A stretch of DNA of 64,000 nucleotides from Aspergillus flavus (lineage: Eukaryota; Ascomycota; Eurotiomycetes; Eurotiales; Aspergillaceae): positions 682,001-746,000 of the forward strand of contig NC_092404.1 in NCBI RefSeq assembly GCF_009017415.1, given 5' to 3'. The notes below the pieces were generated by a model. It was not told the origin of the DNA. It saw nothing but the letters and a program-made list of their open reading frames with translations, and did no database searches. The position numbers were made by a program, and so were the translations under genes. Shown piece by piece: positions 24,515 to 35,904 of the stretch; the first letter of the stretch is position 1, and each line of letters opens with the position of its first letter.

Positions 24515-26053
24515 ATGGCACCACCTTCAAACGAAGGCTTTTTATGGACTCCACATGGAAGTACGAGTGGCCTCGAAACTGACGCTGTGCAGGAAAGCTC
24601 ACCAGTTATCCATGACAGCTATGACGTGGTGGTTATAGGGGCTGGGTTCACTGGTCTTATCGCCGCACGAGAATTGAGTCAGAGACATGATCTGAAGGTG
24701 TTACTATTAGAGGCAAGAGATCGGATCGGTGGTCGTACATGGACGGCAAGAGCTCTAGGGGAAGAGCTAGAGATGGGAGGAACTTGGGTGCATTGGGCTC
24801 AACCTCACCTTTATAGCGAACTTCGCCGGTACGGACTACATATCAATTTAAAGACTTCCGCAGGCACTGCTGCACCTACCAAGCAGATGTTCAAACAGGG
24901 AAAGGCAACCCCATGTGAGATATCGATCGAGGAGACTGGTGATATTTTGGAGCGCATTGCCCAATCTTTCTTCACGATCGACGGAAGCAGCAGTCGTGAG
25001 CTCATGCCATACCCTCACGATCCCTTCAAGCGACCAGCTTTGTGGATGAAATATGATCATTTGTCAGTGCAAGACCGACTGGACAATCTTCGTGGGTTTT
25101 CAAGTTGGGAGAAAGATTTGTTCGAATCAAACACGAGCACCTTCGGTAGTGCTCCTGGAAAGGATATCGCATTTACCGAAGCACTTCGGTGGTACGCCTT
25201 AGGTGGACACAACATGAAGGGGGTGTTCGAACTCGCTGGAGTCTACAAAATTGGGAATGGGGGCATGACTTCGTTTGCGCGAGCAGTCCTGGGTGACTAC
25301 ACGGGGCATATGCTTTTGGGGGCCACTGTGAAGGAAGTCGCGCAGACCAAGTTAGGAGCCAGGATTACCACAAGGCTTGGGCAAGAGATCAATGCAAAAT
25401 ATGTAGTTTCTACTATTCCTTTGTACGACCACTCTTCCTGAGCCTCTCTCAATTCGAAGTTCTCAAAGCTAATCCTCAGCAGGAACTGTTTAGCGGATGT
25501 GAAATTCTACCCCCCAATATCTTCCAGTCGACAGTCTGCGATGACGAAAGGACATATCAATAAGGGCGCAAAGATCCACTTCAAGCTCAAGGCAGCGGAG
25601 CCGGGCTGGTTTGCAACCGCAAATTCGAGCGACTCGGCCTATGTTTTTGCCTTCTCCGACCACAACGGCACTCGGGAATCAGAACCATCCGGCACTTGGT
25701 GCATTGGATTTGGATACAATGGAAGATTGGATGATAAGAACAACCACCGTCATATTATCGATCGCTTCCGAAAGGATATTTATCCAACCGGTGACGTTGA
25801 AGCTTACGTGACTCACGACTGGGTGAATGATCCGTACGCGAAAGGAGCTTGGGCTTGTTGGGGGCCTGGATGTGCGACAGCCTATCTCCAAGAACTCCAG
25901 AAGCCCCATGGGAGGGTCATTTTTGCCAGTGCCGATTGGGCTGACGGGTGGAGGGGGTTCGTTGATGGGGCCATCGAACAGGGTCACCAAGCATCTCAAT
26001 GTGTCGTGGCATCTCTCAAGTCAGAGACTGAAACGTTGCGATCGAGGCTTTGA
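24515..26053 (+). CDS. Flavin-containing amine oxidase, peroxisomal (C-terminal SRL)
   Basis: Exons 24515-25422 and 25480-26053 give 493 aa; a tandem CAGCAG acceptor also permits 492. The FAD-binding fold starts at residue 37 with VVVIGAGFTG, followed by the LLLEARDRIGGRTWT motif and GGTWVHW. The central and C-terminal parts match the MAO-N-like fungal monoamine oxidases, ending with a WADGWRGFVDGAIEQG segment of the FAD pocket. The C-terminal tripeptide is SRL, a PTS1-like signal; Aspergillus MAO-N is known to carry a similar tail. The enzyme would oxidise an amine to an aldehyde, ammonia and hydrogen peroxide inside peroxisomes. The clustering with a permease, Rieske oxygenase and EutQ-like cupin supports an amine catabolic locus. 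Confidence 0.88.
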
Positions 26054-26844
26054 TTCAACTTGATAGTGAGACTATAACCAAATTCATGTTGATTTGACCG
26101 GTACTGCCCTTCTGCAAGTACAGCCACAACTACTTCGTACCCACCTTGGGATTAGTGTGGGGCCTCGAGCGTATTAGTAATACGCCCGTCGCTACTCCAG
26201 AATAATCAATACAATATGCAGAAACCGCTCAGTGTTAACATTTAGTGTAGGAGATCATAGATTGTTGTCTTGGTATTGATAAGATTCCTTTAATAGCAAA
26301 ATAAATCACGTTTTTCCGTCCAAGCCCTATGTTTGCACTGTTTGAGGCCCACAGGAGGGCCATGAAGAAGCCGAAGCGTATTGCGGGAGCGTATTCGCGA
26401 GGAGCGTATTCGTACAGTACTTTGAGGCGGAGTAAAACAGATCAAGGAAATTCCTTTGAACCTGCTCCGGAGTCTTTACTAAACTCTTTATAACCTTAAT
26501 CATCTTTAATTTCTGTTGACGCTGCCTAATCAGGCCTAGCGCTGTTGTTTTTCCTACAGTCATGTTGATAGATTCAAGCAGCATAATCAATATAATCAAG
26601 GAATTGAACCTACGTGACCATTTGACAATTTCTAATACGCCCTTTGAGAAACTCAGCGTATCTCACAGCCCCAAATCTAAATCATATACCAATCCATAAG
26701 TTAAGTTTAGTTTAGTTATGTATATAAAGATTGAATCCTTCCCTAAATCCGAAGTCCTCATCAAACGAGCATTTATTGTCTAGATAGTTCACTACATACA
26801 TTTGGCATAGTCTCTGAGCTTTCTCTCTCTCTCTTTCTTTCGTT

Positions 26845-26848
<4 letters not shown>
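26054..26848. other. Intergenic region; possible degraded repeat
   Basis: No supported gene. A minus-strand frame at 26327-26599 is Lys/Gln-rich and unrecognised, and repeated GCGTATTCG-like words occur near 26385-26410. It may be a degraded repeat. The right end is a CT-rich promoter tract. Confidence 0.4.

Positions 26849-26895
<47 letters not shown>
26849..26895. repeat. Homopolymer T tract (47 T)
   Basis: An uninterrupted run of T is preceded by a CT-rich stretch and ends 17 bp before the peroxidase start codon. It therefore lies in the 5' untranslated region or core promoter. The length may be affected by sequencing error. Confidence 0.85.
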
Positions 26896-26897
<2 letters not shown>

Positions 26898-26912
26898 CGT
26901 TAACTAGAGATC

Positions 26913-27778
26913 ATGAAGACCTCTACACTTACTCTACTAGCTTTTGCAACCTCTGGTCTTGCATTCCCAGACCCTGGAGGTCATGAATTTCGTGCCCCAG
27001 GACCTTTTGATAGTATGTAATTCTTCCACACTGACGATCTATAACTAACTTCCGCAGGTCGTTCGCCATGCCCTGGCCTCAATGCTCTAGCAAACCACGG
27101 CTATCTCCCGCGCGACGGCAAGAACCTGGATTACGAAATGATCAACAAAGCTGCACAAGCAGCATACAACTTCGAATCGGGCTTTTATATAGACGCCGTT
27201 AATATGGTTTTCGAGTTTAACATCTCCACCACTAATCGACCTAATGAAACTTTCCATCTTCGCGACCTCGCTCGACACGATACAATCGAAGCGGACGGCT
27301 CGCTGACTCGCAACGATATTTATTTCGGAGACGACCTGCACTTCGATGCCACCGTTTGGGATCCTGTTGCGAAGGATCTCGGGTTGGATCATTATCGAGA
27401 TGTGGACCGCTTCGTCACGGTAGATACGGCAGCCAAGGCTACTCAAAACCGCTATGGTCTTGCGATGAGTGCCAACCCGCAATTCAATGCTTCTGAGCTT
27501 TGGAAACAGTTCCAATACGGGACTACCGCGCTCTATCTTCTGACCCTGTGGGATAATGATCACAACGCTGTGCCAAAGCCATGGGTTAAAGCCTTGATGG
27601 GTACCTCAGCCTCTCTTGATCTTGAAACCTCTCGTATAGAACTGGTCACTGACGTGTAGCAGGCGAGGATCGGATTCCATATAAAGAAGGATATACGAGA
27701 GGAAATGTGACGAAGACTGGCCAGCATATTCAGGCCATGAATAAGGCGGTACGAGATGCAGTCGGGTTGAAATCTTGA
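26913..27778 (+). CDS. Secreted heme-thiolate peroxidase (chloroperoxidase family)
   Basis: Exons 26913-27012, 27058-27600 and 27663-27778 sum to 252 aa. Residues 1-18 form a signal peptide (MKTSTLTLLAFATSGLAF). The proximal heme ligand motif PCPGLNALANHGYLPRDGK follows immediately after the first intron, with the Cys of PCP as thiolate ligand. The Peroxidase_2 fold continues with LHLRDLA-like and SLTRNDIYFGD segments; the latter is the usual position of the distal acid residue. The final exon (EDRIPYKEGYTRGN) is reached only by using the distal acceptor of the last intron. The enzymes of this family include chloroperoxidases, peroxygenases and sterigmatocystin-type StcC proteins. The specific reaction cannot be told from sequence. 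Confidence 0.88.
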
Positions 27779-28692
27779 AGAGGACATTTAAGCTCTCGGG
27801 TGTGTTTGTCTTTAATGAAAGTAGAGGTCGGTACGATTTATATATTTGTAACAATCAAGACATCCAGATCATATAAACGGCGCTACAAATGAAGCATCTC
27901 GTAGAGCACGTGAGCGATCACCCGGGAGAAGCGGTTGAAGCTAAAGACTCCCGAAAGAAACATTCCAGCTTGTGTAGGCTGGTCGCGGGACTTCTGTCAA
28001 GGCAAAGGTTCAGTCACTTCCTTCGGGCTTTCCCCTCTAATGACCAATGTACCGAGGGTTGCTAATTATCTCTACGACCTTATACAACTTCATTGACTGA
28101 ATGTCCGGATGATGTCAGTGGCAAGTTAAGGACTCTGCTTGCCAATACCGTCGCGCAGAACCCTAACAACAATAAAGGAACCAACAATGCTCACCGAACT
28201 CGCGGAAAAAGACAAAATACCTGGGATCCAAATGCCGCCATGTATAGCACCTGGGGTGGCGGTCAATCGTTTGATAAAAAAATGAGGACCTGTGAATTCA
28301 GTTGGGGAAGGAACCACGGCAAAACAAGATTCCCATTGACCGAGGCGGGGCTGAGGCGTGGCTGGGAAAGTTGAAGTTTAACTCGCTTGATCTACATACT
28401 AGTTTATGATCGATCGCAAGGCTAACCCAGAATTGGTAAGTCCAGTAGATCACCTCTGCAATACCCAGTTAGACAGGTCACGTAGTCCAAGTAGGAGCTG
28501 CAACTCGAGCTCAGCTGGACCACGCCACGTCATTAATAGCCGAGCTGACTTGAGCTAACCCTGCCTATATAATGCTTGGGGTTTCTCGCCGAATCAACAG
28601 CGATAATTTGACACTTTGATCAATTCTCTTAGCTTTTGGGTGAGATCAAACCTCAGATTTTTATTGTATTCAAGCGGCTTCAGTTTCGTATC
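27779..28692. other. Intergenic region without a supported gene
   Basis: A 93-codon frame at 28093-28374 has no recognisable family and no splice extension. A TATATAA box at about 28566, followed by a TTTTGG/CAA-rich segment, probably belongs to the sulfotransferase promoter. Confidence 0.4.
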
Positions 28693-29569
28693 ATGGCGCG
28701 ACTGATCGACAATGAACCCAACACGAGGGTAAAACCCATGAAGATTCTGTGTATGGGAATGGCCCGAACTGGAACAAACTGTGAGTTGAGGAGAAACACG
28801 GATTCTCTCGTGGTCCAGCAAAGCTAATATCAGTCTATTATCAGCCATGGTCCTCGCTCTCCGCAAATTGGGCTTTAACCCCTACCATGGCTCGGAATGT
28901 TTCAAGAACCCCCCTCGAGACTTTAATCTCTGGATCGAAGCGATGGAATGCAACTTCTTCAACACAAACCAAAACCCACGATACGGACGCGAGGAATTCG
29001 ATCGCTTGATGGGCTCATATGACGCTTGTCTTGACGTCCCCGCATGTCTCTTTTGGAAGGATTTGTTGGAGGCTTACCCAGACGCAAAAGTGATCCTTAC
29101 AACCCGTGATGCAGATTCCTGGCTGAAATCAGCTAATGCGACGGTCTTCAAATTTATGCAAACGCCCTTTTTCCGCTTCTGGCACTACATGGATTCGGTG
29201 GTTCTTGGACCTCTCTTTCGCAAATCCGAGATGGTTTGGAAGATCTTCTGTAACAACAATTACGATGATGCCGTCTTGAAACAGGCATACCTTGACCATA
29301 ACGAACGAATTCGACGGGCAATTCCCGAGGACCGGCTTTTGGAATTCGAGACTGGCAAGGATAGCTGGGATAAGATCTGTCAGTTCCTGGATTTGCCAGT
29401 CCCCGATGAGCCATGGCCTAAGGCATACCCTACGGAAGCATTCCAGGCACACATGGATCGTGAGATGGATAATGGAATTCGCACCATCCTGCAGTTCGCT
29501 GTTGTTAGCTTGGCGGTGGGCATTGGCGCTTTCTTTGCTGCGAAGAGGTACTCTCTTTCGAGCTTTTAG
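28693..29569 (+). CDS. Sulfotransferase-family protein with C-terminal membrane anchor
   Basis: Exons 28693-28780 and 28845-29569 give 270 aa. The N-terminal strand-loop KILCMGMARTGTNSMVLALRKLG is the PAPS-binding P-loop region of the fungal Sulfotransfer_4 (NAD-dependent epimerase/sulfotransferase) family; the intron splits it between Asn and Ser. The second conserved element, KVILTTRDADSWL, is the 3'-phosphate-binding part. A hydrophobic helix at about residues 247-265 with a short basic tail suggests tail-anchoring in a membrane. The acceptor substrate is unknown; many family members sit in secondary-metabolite clusters, but no backbone synthase is present nearby. Confidence 0.82.
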
Positions 29570-29701
29570 CCGTCCAACTTTAGAAGAATACTGTATGATT
29601 AACCCTACGAGGCCCCCAGTTACATTTTGATGCTGGAAACAATACTTCCGGGCCATCTAGTCACAATTGCCCCCAATTAGACAATTCTCCCGTCAGCGCG
29701 G

Positions 29702-32046
29702 TCAAAACAAATAGACATGCCCAAAGTCTGTCCCATTTGACTTCAGAGGAGTGCGTGTTGCGTCCCCGGACGTTGCCCAGGAGGTGGCATATGATCGCGC
29801 TTTCTGGGCAGCATCTTCACCATCCCTTCCGCAAGAACACTCGAGCTCATCAAACCGGGTGTAGAGGTGCATGAAGATGGAGTGCCAAAGGATAATCAGA
29901 CAGAAATCGTCAGGCTTGTCGTTTATGCTTGAGGCTCTTGCATAATTATGGTACCAGTCTAGTAATAGTCCGTCGCACTTCTGTCTGATTGCATGCCAAG
30001 AGGATCCGATTTCCCGGTTCTTGTATGCTGATGCACCGATAGACTCAAGGGTTGTGTAGGATGGAAAATCGTTTTCTGGGATTTTATGAGACAAATACGA
30101 GCGGTGCTCAGGGAACAGGGATATGCCTTGAGTGGATTGCTGATGCTTGGTAAACAGAGCTTTCCAGGACTTTGGGTTGGAGGCGGCAAATAGCTCTGGA
30201 GCAGGGATCTGGGGCAGTTTCTCAGGGGAATGTCTAAGGATTGGCTCGTGGTAGTGAAGCTTAGCCAGCTCAGAGTCATGGATGTGAACTGCCAGTATGA
30301 TGCTGTGCAAATGTTGATTGTCAGTGGCCGCGAAGCATTCGGTGGGCGAGGTTCCGAAGCCATACCGTTTTCTCTCCTCTAAGCGAACACAGCTCTTCCA
30401 TGCAACATTCAGTGCTTCACTATCATCCTCCAAGGTCTCGATGTCCCCTATGGGCGTTCTTTCAAAAAGAAATAGCTTCATTTTACGCGCCCACTGAGAC
30501 CACTTAGTTCTATCATTCCTAACAGTCCTGGCACTCGGCAGAGACGAGGCTTACGGCTTCTATATACCCATGGAAGACCTCTGTGCCGACAAGATCCTTT
30601 GGTCGCTGATTATTGATTAGCGGGGATGCAAGCAGAAGGAATGAAAAGAGATAGGCTGTGTACCCCTAATAAAAAGCCAAATGTTTGCCTTATTAGAGAT
30701 GCTTGAAGAGCTTGAATAGAAGTAGTCCCGGTTTCTTGGATGTACGTATCTCACTAGATCTTTCATCAGTAACTATGTTAAGTTTCGGAAAGCCTTTGTC
30801 GTAGCCCCCGAGATTGAAACATACCGACGTAAGTATAGCTTTGTTAAGACTTTTGAACATACTTATTCCATGTGTCAATGCCCTTGGTGAGCCAAGAAAC
30901 AGACTGCCAATTGTGCACATTGACAGTAGGAGGACCGCGTTTTGCTTCGACGGCTGAAATGTGGGTGCATGGATGATCGGGAAGATGATATGAAAATGGG
31001 TAAAGTATGCTTGGAGACAAAGGTCCTGCAACCTATCAGCCAGATTTTGTCCGGATATCCATGTATTCTTATCAGGAACTTAGTAGATGGCAGAATACCT
31101 GGCTGCACTTTCTGCCGGAGGCTTTCAACCAGCTTCTGACGATAACGATCATCACTATGGGTGCTGACAGTATGGTTGGTCCTTGAGTGCGCAGGAGTTG
31201 TGTCGCCTGAGGGAACCGTGGGCTCGGGAAAGGTGTGCCATTTTCTTTGTACCAGCGTGAGCCCATTGGCCAAATTGAGATTCGGATCTAGAGGGAGAGA
31301 ATTCTCTATAGGGTCTGGCGCGGTATTGTGGAGCCCGTGATCCATAGATTCCAGCAAGGTCTGATTGACAGCGTCAAGATCAAAGCTTTCCCAAGGGAGT
31401 AACGAAGGGAAATCCTCCTCCCACTGGCCGTTCCATATGGTGGGGCCAGGACCTGGAACCGCCCATTTCAGTTGCGAGAAAGGCGGGTACTGAGTTGTTG
31501 TCATTTTCGAGAATATTGCGCGTAGTAGGAGCGCGCACATCCACATGTTGAGGATAGTGTACAAGTGAAGGCGTAGTAGCCGTGTTTGAATCGTGGTCGA
31601 GCGATGAAAATTGCAGCTCATGTAGAACCTGTTCAGGAGCCGGGATTATCGAGTCTATGCTGGCACAGACTTGATCCGTAGCGGGTCTCTCTAGGGTTGC
31701 TAGATGCGAGACCGGATCGCTTATCGGGGGGCTTGTCGGGGCGCTGTTTCCATGGACTGGGTGTTGATGGGGTTGGGTACCCAGGTGTTGTGAGCGAGCA
31801 TGGCGCAAGAGAGTATCCCTGTTTGAATCAGGACTACAGTGGATGATAGCGGGGACAGGAGACATACTGTCTGGCATATAGCTTGCCGCATACCTGACAC
31901 ATGAAGGGTCTTTCCTTGGTGTGGGACCTAAAATGGCGAGCCAGGTGTTCGGCCTTCTTGAACGACTGGGAGCAAACCGAGCAGATCCGCTCCTCTTGTG
32001 AGGTCTTGCGCGAACGACGTCGTCCGCGGCTCAATGAGGAGGCCAT
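29702..32046 (-). CDS. C2H2 zinc-finger transcription factor with fungal-specific domain, possibly damaged
   Basis: Starts MASSLSRGRRRSRK at 32046. Two C2H2 fingers follow: CSVCSQSFKKAEHLARHFRSH, then CQVCGKLYARQ joined by a 49-nt intron to DTLLRHARSQH. Downstream are a Ser/Pro/Asn-rich linker, an acidic segment (EEDFPSLLPWESFDLD) and the middle-homology region (AYFTHFHIIFPIIHAPTF ... QALQASLIRQTFGLLLG ... WSQWARKMKLFLFERTP). Several introns can be placed in frame, for instance GTAAGC to ACTAAG before WSQWARK. Two joins remain problematic. After PSTKFL the expected donor reads ATAAGA instead of GTAAGA. Between NKAILTS and QALQASL no intron restores the frame. So the gene may be decaying, or I have missed a splice. 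Confidence 0.65.
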
Positions 32047-32946
32047 GGTTTAGCCGACGACAATAAATGTGTAAGGTATTGAACCTAGGTACTACGAAGG
32101 AGAAGCGAAGTTGAGGTCGGCTGAGATCTCTTCGCTGCTAACGCGATAGGGAACCCTCCATCTCCGTAGTTTCACGAGGTAGACTTTAAACAATGCCGTA
32201 CGAGCTAAGGTATACTAAGCTTGTTAGCAGTTCTTGGCGTATGGGGTATGAGGGTAGTTTCTGGGGTGAAATTGTTAAAAGTGCATCGGGGGATCGAGGC
32301 AGGAAACAGAGCAGAATAGGGCGCCACACCCGTCATGCGGTGCTTATCATGACTAATCATCACGCTACTGTATTTCTCATACGTTACATAGATTACAATA
32401 TGTCACGACTCGGACAGTCACGCGCACCCTGAGCCAGCAAAAAGGTTGATATCTTCTCATTACGGGCCCTTGAAAGGCTTCGCATTGCTAAAGACGCCCT
32501 GGGAGCCAGACTTATCAAACTCTATGCTGAAGACATTACATCTATTCCTTGCTTAGATTAGCATTATTCTGAACCACAATGTTTCCGCAAGAAAAGAAAG
32601 CTAGAAGACAAGCTCGGGGGGCTTCGTCCAGTTCCTTCCTTGGCTATCATGCCCTAATCGTAGCCTAGCAGCTCTTCCAACTTGCCCTTGGTGACCAGCC
32701 CATTTTCGAGTATCCCCAATAAACATGTTGCGGTCCCCATTTTATATAAATGTTAAAATTTCCTTTACTCTGGTGGGCCTGCCAACATATATCCAGTTCT
32801 AATGAATGCTGATGATGTTAGCTTGGCTGGAGGCTGAAGGTTCGTATCGCGGATCACGGGATCGCGTCAGATATATGTTTAAATATCCGACAAAGGAAAT
32901 CCACAACCACCTAAGCTTTCCTGGAGCTCGTATTTCATCCCCCACA
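32047..32946. other. Intergenic region between C2H2 factor and F-box gene
   Basis: Divergent 5' flanks. The open frame of the F-box gene extends upstream to 32806, but the segment before 32947 looks non-conserved. No other gene is seen. Confidence 0.45.
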
Positions 32947-34197
32947 ATGCAACCCCTCGTAAGCTTAATCAGCTGGATACCATCTCCCTGGGGCCAGACA
33001 GTTTCGAGTGATAACAGGTCAAAAAGACTAGTCAGCTACCTGGAGGACCTCCCACTGGAGATCCTCTACATGATAGCCAACTCTTTAGACCCAGCTACTA
33101 AAGCATGCCTTTCACTCTGCAACCACCATCTTCAGAGCCTATTCGGGGAGAAACGCCCTTTTCCTATCCGTACAGAGGCCTGGCACAGTTTCCACAGTAA
33201 CCTCGCACGCGCTCGCCCCTCACTCATCTACTGCCGAATTTGCGCCCATTTTCACCGGCGAGAAGACATCAGTCCCCCGGGCCCCGCCTGGCGGACCGAT
33301 GCCCGCTTCCCCCAACACAGCACCGACCAGGCGATGCGCTCTCTGCAGTGGTGTATGTCAGTCCACCAGACCGAGTCCCTGTATCATTTCAACTACATGC
33401 ACGTCCAGCTCGCTATGAAACGGCACTATTGCGGGCCCGAGCACGGGATCTCGACGGACGAGCTGGCGCATGTGGAGGTACTGATGTTCCCGTCGCGCAG
33501 GCTGACCAGTCTCCTATCTGTGGATGTATGCGTGTGTGCTGCGGCCGGTGGAAAGGCAAGTCTGTGTCTCCGGTTGCAGAATTGGGCGCTCATTCCGGAT
33601 TTCAATGTCCATCGGTTGCCATTTATTAGGGTCTGTGGACATAGTAGTTTGCATGCGCCGCATGTGTATGCGGTTATTAGGAGGGGGCTTGAAACATGTA
33701 TGTGGCGTGGGTTTGAGGCTAGGGAGAGCGCGAGGGAGATGGGGAGGCAGACGGAGACGGAGACGGAGACGCAGAGTGAGGCCCCAGAAACGTTTCATTG
33801 TTCCCCCTGCGACACCACGTACCAAGTCGAGGTCCGCACGTGTGGTGATGAAGGAGTGGCGGTCGTGGTTACCAAGTGGCTGGATTTGGGTGCTGGATTG
33901 GATCCCCACGATGATCGCTGGAGGAGACATATCCTCACCGAGAGGCATGAGATGAAGGAGATCGTGCTCCCACCACAGGAGAGTACCCGAACGCGTTTTG
34001 AGCGTGATAGTTGCGTTTCGCTGGAGGAACTCTCAAGGCGGAACAGCAGTCTGCTGGAGGGGAGGGCGTATACGAGGAGCATGGACCACTGGTTTGACAA
34101 TGTTTGGGTGCTGCAGGGAAATAAAAGGTTGCCGATATACTGTTATCTGCCGCCTAAGAAGAATATCCTTGCGTCGCACGTGCGGTTTCGAAATTAA
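32947..34197 (+). CDS. F-box domain protein
   Basis: Single-exon protein of 416 aa if the ATG at 32947 (MQPLVSLISW) is used. An in-frame ATG at 32806 would add 47 residues without family features. The F-box lies at about residues 33-70 (YLEDLPLEILYMIANSLDPATKACLSL). Then comes a Cys/His-rich stretch (YCRICAHFHRRED) common in fungal F-box proteins of this class. There is a Thr/Glu micro-repeat near 33755-33772. The role would be substrate recognition in an SCF ubiquitin ligase; the target is unknown. Confidence 0.8.
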   Translation: MQPLVSLISWIPSPWGQTVSSDNRSKRLVSYLEDLPLEILYMIANSLDPATKACLSLCNHHLQSLFGEKRPFPIRTEAWHSFHSNLARARPSLIYCRICAHFHRREDISPPGPAWRTDARFPQHSTDQAMRSLQWCMSVHQTESLYHFNYMHVQLAMKRHYCGPEHGISTDELAHVEVLMFPSRRLTSLLSVDVCVCAAAGGKASLCLRLQNWALIPDFNVHRLPFIRVCGHSSLHAPHVYAVIRRGLETCMWRGFEARESAREMGRQTETETETQSEAPETFHCSPCDTTYQVEVRTCGDEGVAVVVTKWLDLGAGLDPHDDRWRRHILTERHEMKEIVLPPQESTRTRFERDSCVSLEELSRRNSSLLEGRAYTRSMDHWFDNVWVLQGNKRLPIYCYLPPKKNILASHVRFRN

Positions 34198-34824
34198 GAT
34201 CATAGTATCGTGAAGGCCGATCCATTTTCGTCAGATCGATACTGACTCAGTCAAATCCATGCTTATAATGTTGCGGGCTAGGTAGTAGAGAAAGACCAAA
34301 GAGATGCAAAGCAGAAACCTTCATTATATTGTAAACAACCAGCTTAGGCCTTGAATAATAGTTCTAGGCATTACCATCTTTGCAGCACGTTCATGGTACC
34401 ATGCTAGTCTGTTCTTTCAATGCGGCTTGGCCCTCCTATTCAAATGTCAATTATGTATGTACAAATATACTTCTATCTTTGTCTCAGTGTGTAGACTAAG
34501 ATCTGGTCAAATTGTCAATACGACTGGCATGGGCTCTGGCAAAGTAACTGCATTTTGGTTCTTTTCAGGGGACCATGGGGTCGAGTAATACTTCATGCTC
34601 GACTATAAGAGCAATATCACCCCGTAAACTCTGAGCCCCATTTTCATAATTCTAAACTAACCTATACAAAGTTGAGCCATACGTTAACCGCCAATCAAAG
34701 CCATACAAGCCTTTAAGCTGAACACTAATCGTATTGGCGAAAATTAGAGTACAAAAAGCTCCAGAAGAAGGCCCTTGGGCTCACGCTGGTTCACAAAAGA
34801 ATATAGCTCAAGCAAACCATAATT
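34198..34824. other. Convergent 3' flanks, no gene seen
   Basis: AT-moderate DNA between the convergent F-box and hydroxylase genes. No supported coding sequence or RNA gene was found. Confidence 0.45.
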
Positions 34825-35904
34825 CTAGAAGATGCTCATTTGAACCGTGTTGTTGTAGTCCACATTGGTATCTACTCCCTCAATCCGGTCGCAGCAGGTA
34901 CCAAATACACGATCCCAAACCCGTGTTTGCTTTCCATAATTATGACTCTTCCTCCACCCCTTTCGATGATGAAGATCATGATCTTCAATAACCAATTCTG
35001 CGTCGAAGATGCGCATGAGCCAGGTCAAGGGATTGGGCGGTGATGCATGCAGACGAAGACCGCTGTGTCCGGCTAGCTCTGCGAATAGTACATAGAGCTG
35101 ACATATATGCCACTCATAGAATCCCATTGGGAATCCCATAAACTTCATTGTAAGATAGGTTATCAGGGGGATCCCTGCAATGTCAAAGAACTCTTGTTCT
35201 GAGTCCGCATAGATAGTCAAGAGCGGATTTGGGTGCTTGGTGAGGTGATGCGTCCGGTGAAACTTCCAGAGTCCGTTTACATCATGCATGATGCGATGGT
35301 ACCAGTAAAACCAAAAGTCAAGAACGATGCCATATAGACTGACTTCGAGGGGGAGCCATCGCCAGCTTAGTGATGCCGGGGCCTTATTTGCAGTGTAGGT
35401 AAGATACACCATCATCATTGGGCGAACTAGGCTTGCCAGCATGACCGATATCAGGACTTTGGAAACTCCCACGTCGGGGACGCCATCTCGCTCGTGTTTG
35501 TCGCCATCTAAAAACCCATAGGTATGGCCCATCTCGCGAAGCTTTCGAAGTTCACGACTGGTGAAAATCCTGTTGGTATAGTAGTAGAAGGCAAACGCAA
35601 TGATGGGACCGAAATTGTGGCCGGTCAGATACACATAAAGTTGATGGAGGATGAGTGGTATAGACGCATGGAAGATAATCCAGCGGTGGAGAGACAAGTC
35701 TGAGACGTAGGGTAACTTTTCCTCTTTTGAGTGAACCGGGACCTCTCGATCCAGGTCAACGTGGTAAACGTTCGCTTGTTCAAGGAGTTTGTGTGATAGT
35801 GTCCATTGGCTTCGGTCCCATCGACGCCAGGTTGACTTCATCGAGTCTTTCGGGTTTTGATGTTGTTCCATGCTGGGTTCACGTATATTGGTGGAAGGTT
35901 TCAT
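34825..35904 (-). CDS. Fatty acid hydroxylase/sterol desaturase-family membrane oxidase
   Basis: Single-exon protein of 359 aa starting MKPSTNIREP. It carries the three histidine clusters of the PF04116 superfamily, HRIMH, HRTHH and HDLHH, which bind a di-iron centre, and an additional EWHIC segment. Hydrophobic helices flank them (about residues 75-95, 135-155, 165-190, 235-260), as expected for an ER membrane enzyme. Related proteins include C-4 methylsterol oxidase, C-5 sterol desaturase and sphingolipid hydroxylases, but this sequence is closer in architecture to accessory fungal paralogues than to the housekeeping sterol enzymes. The C-terminus lacks a clear KKXX retention signal. Confidence 0.85.
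   Translation of the reverse strand: MKPSTNIREPSMEQHQNPKDSMKSTWRRWDRSQWTLSHKLLEQANVYHVDLDREVPVHSKEEKLPYVSDLSLHRWIIFHASIPLILHQLYVYLTGHNFGPIIAFAFYYYTNRIFTSRELRKLREMGHTYGFLDGDKHERDGVPDVGVSKVLISVMLASLVRPMMMVYLTYTANKAPASLSWRWLPLEVSLYGIVLDFWFYWYHRIMHDVNGLWKFHRTHHLTKHPNPLLTIYADSEQEFFDIAGIPLITYLTMKFMGFPMGFYEWHICQLYVLFAELAGHSGLRLHASPPNPLTWLMRIFDAELVIEDHDLHHRKGWRKSHNYGKQTRVWDRVFGTCCDRIEGVDTNVDYNNTVQMSIF

Noticed and set aside
26327..26599. Lys/Gln-rich minus-strand frame, possible transposase fragment
   Set aside because: No conserved catalytic motif and no terminal repeats could be seen.
28093..28374. 93-codon frame between peroxidase and sulfotransferase
   Set aside because: Composition is not protein-like and there is no recognisable family or signal peptide.
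31380..31621. Frameshift in the linker of the C2H2 factor
   Set aside because: An intron from GTACAC to ACTCAG joins the two frames in phase 0, so this junction alone is not evidence of decay.
26913..35904. Secondary-metabolite cluster spanning peroxidase, sulfotransferase and hydroxylase
   Set aside because: No polyketide synthase, peptide synthetase, terpene cyclase or prenyltransferase is present in the window.
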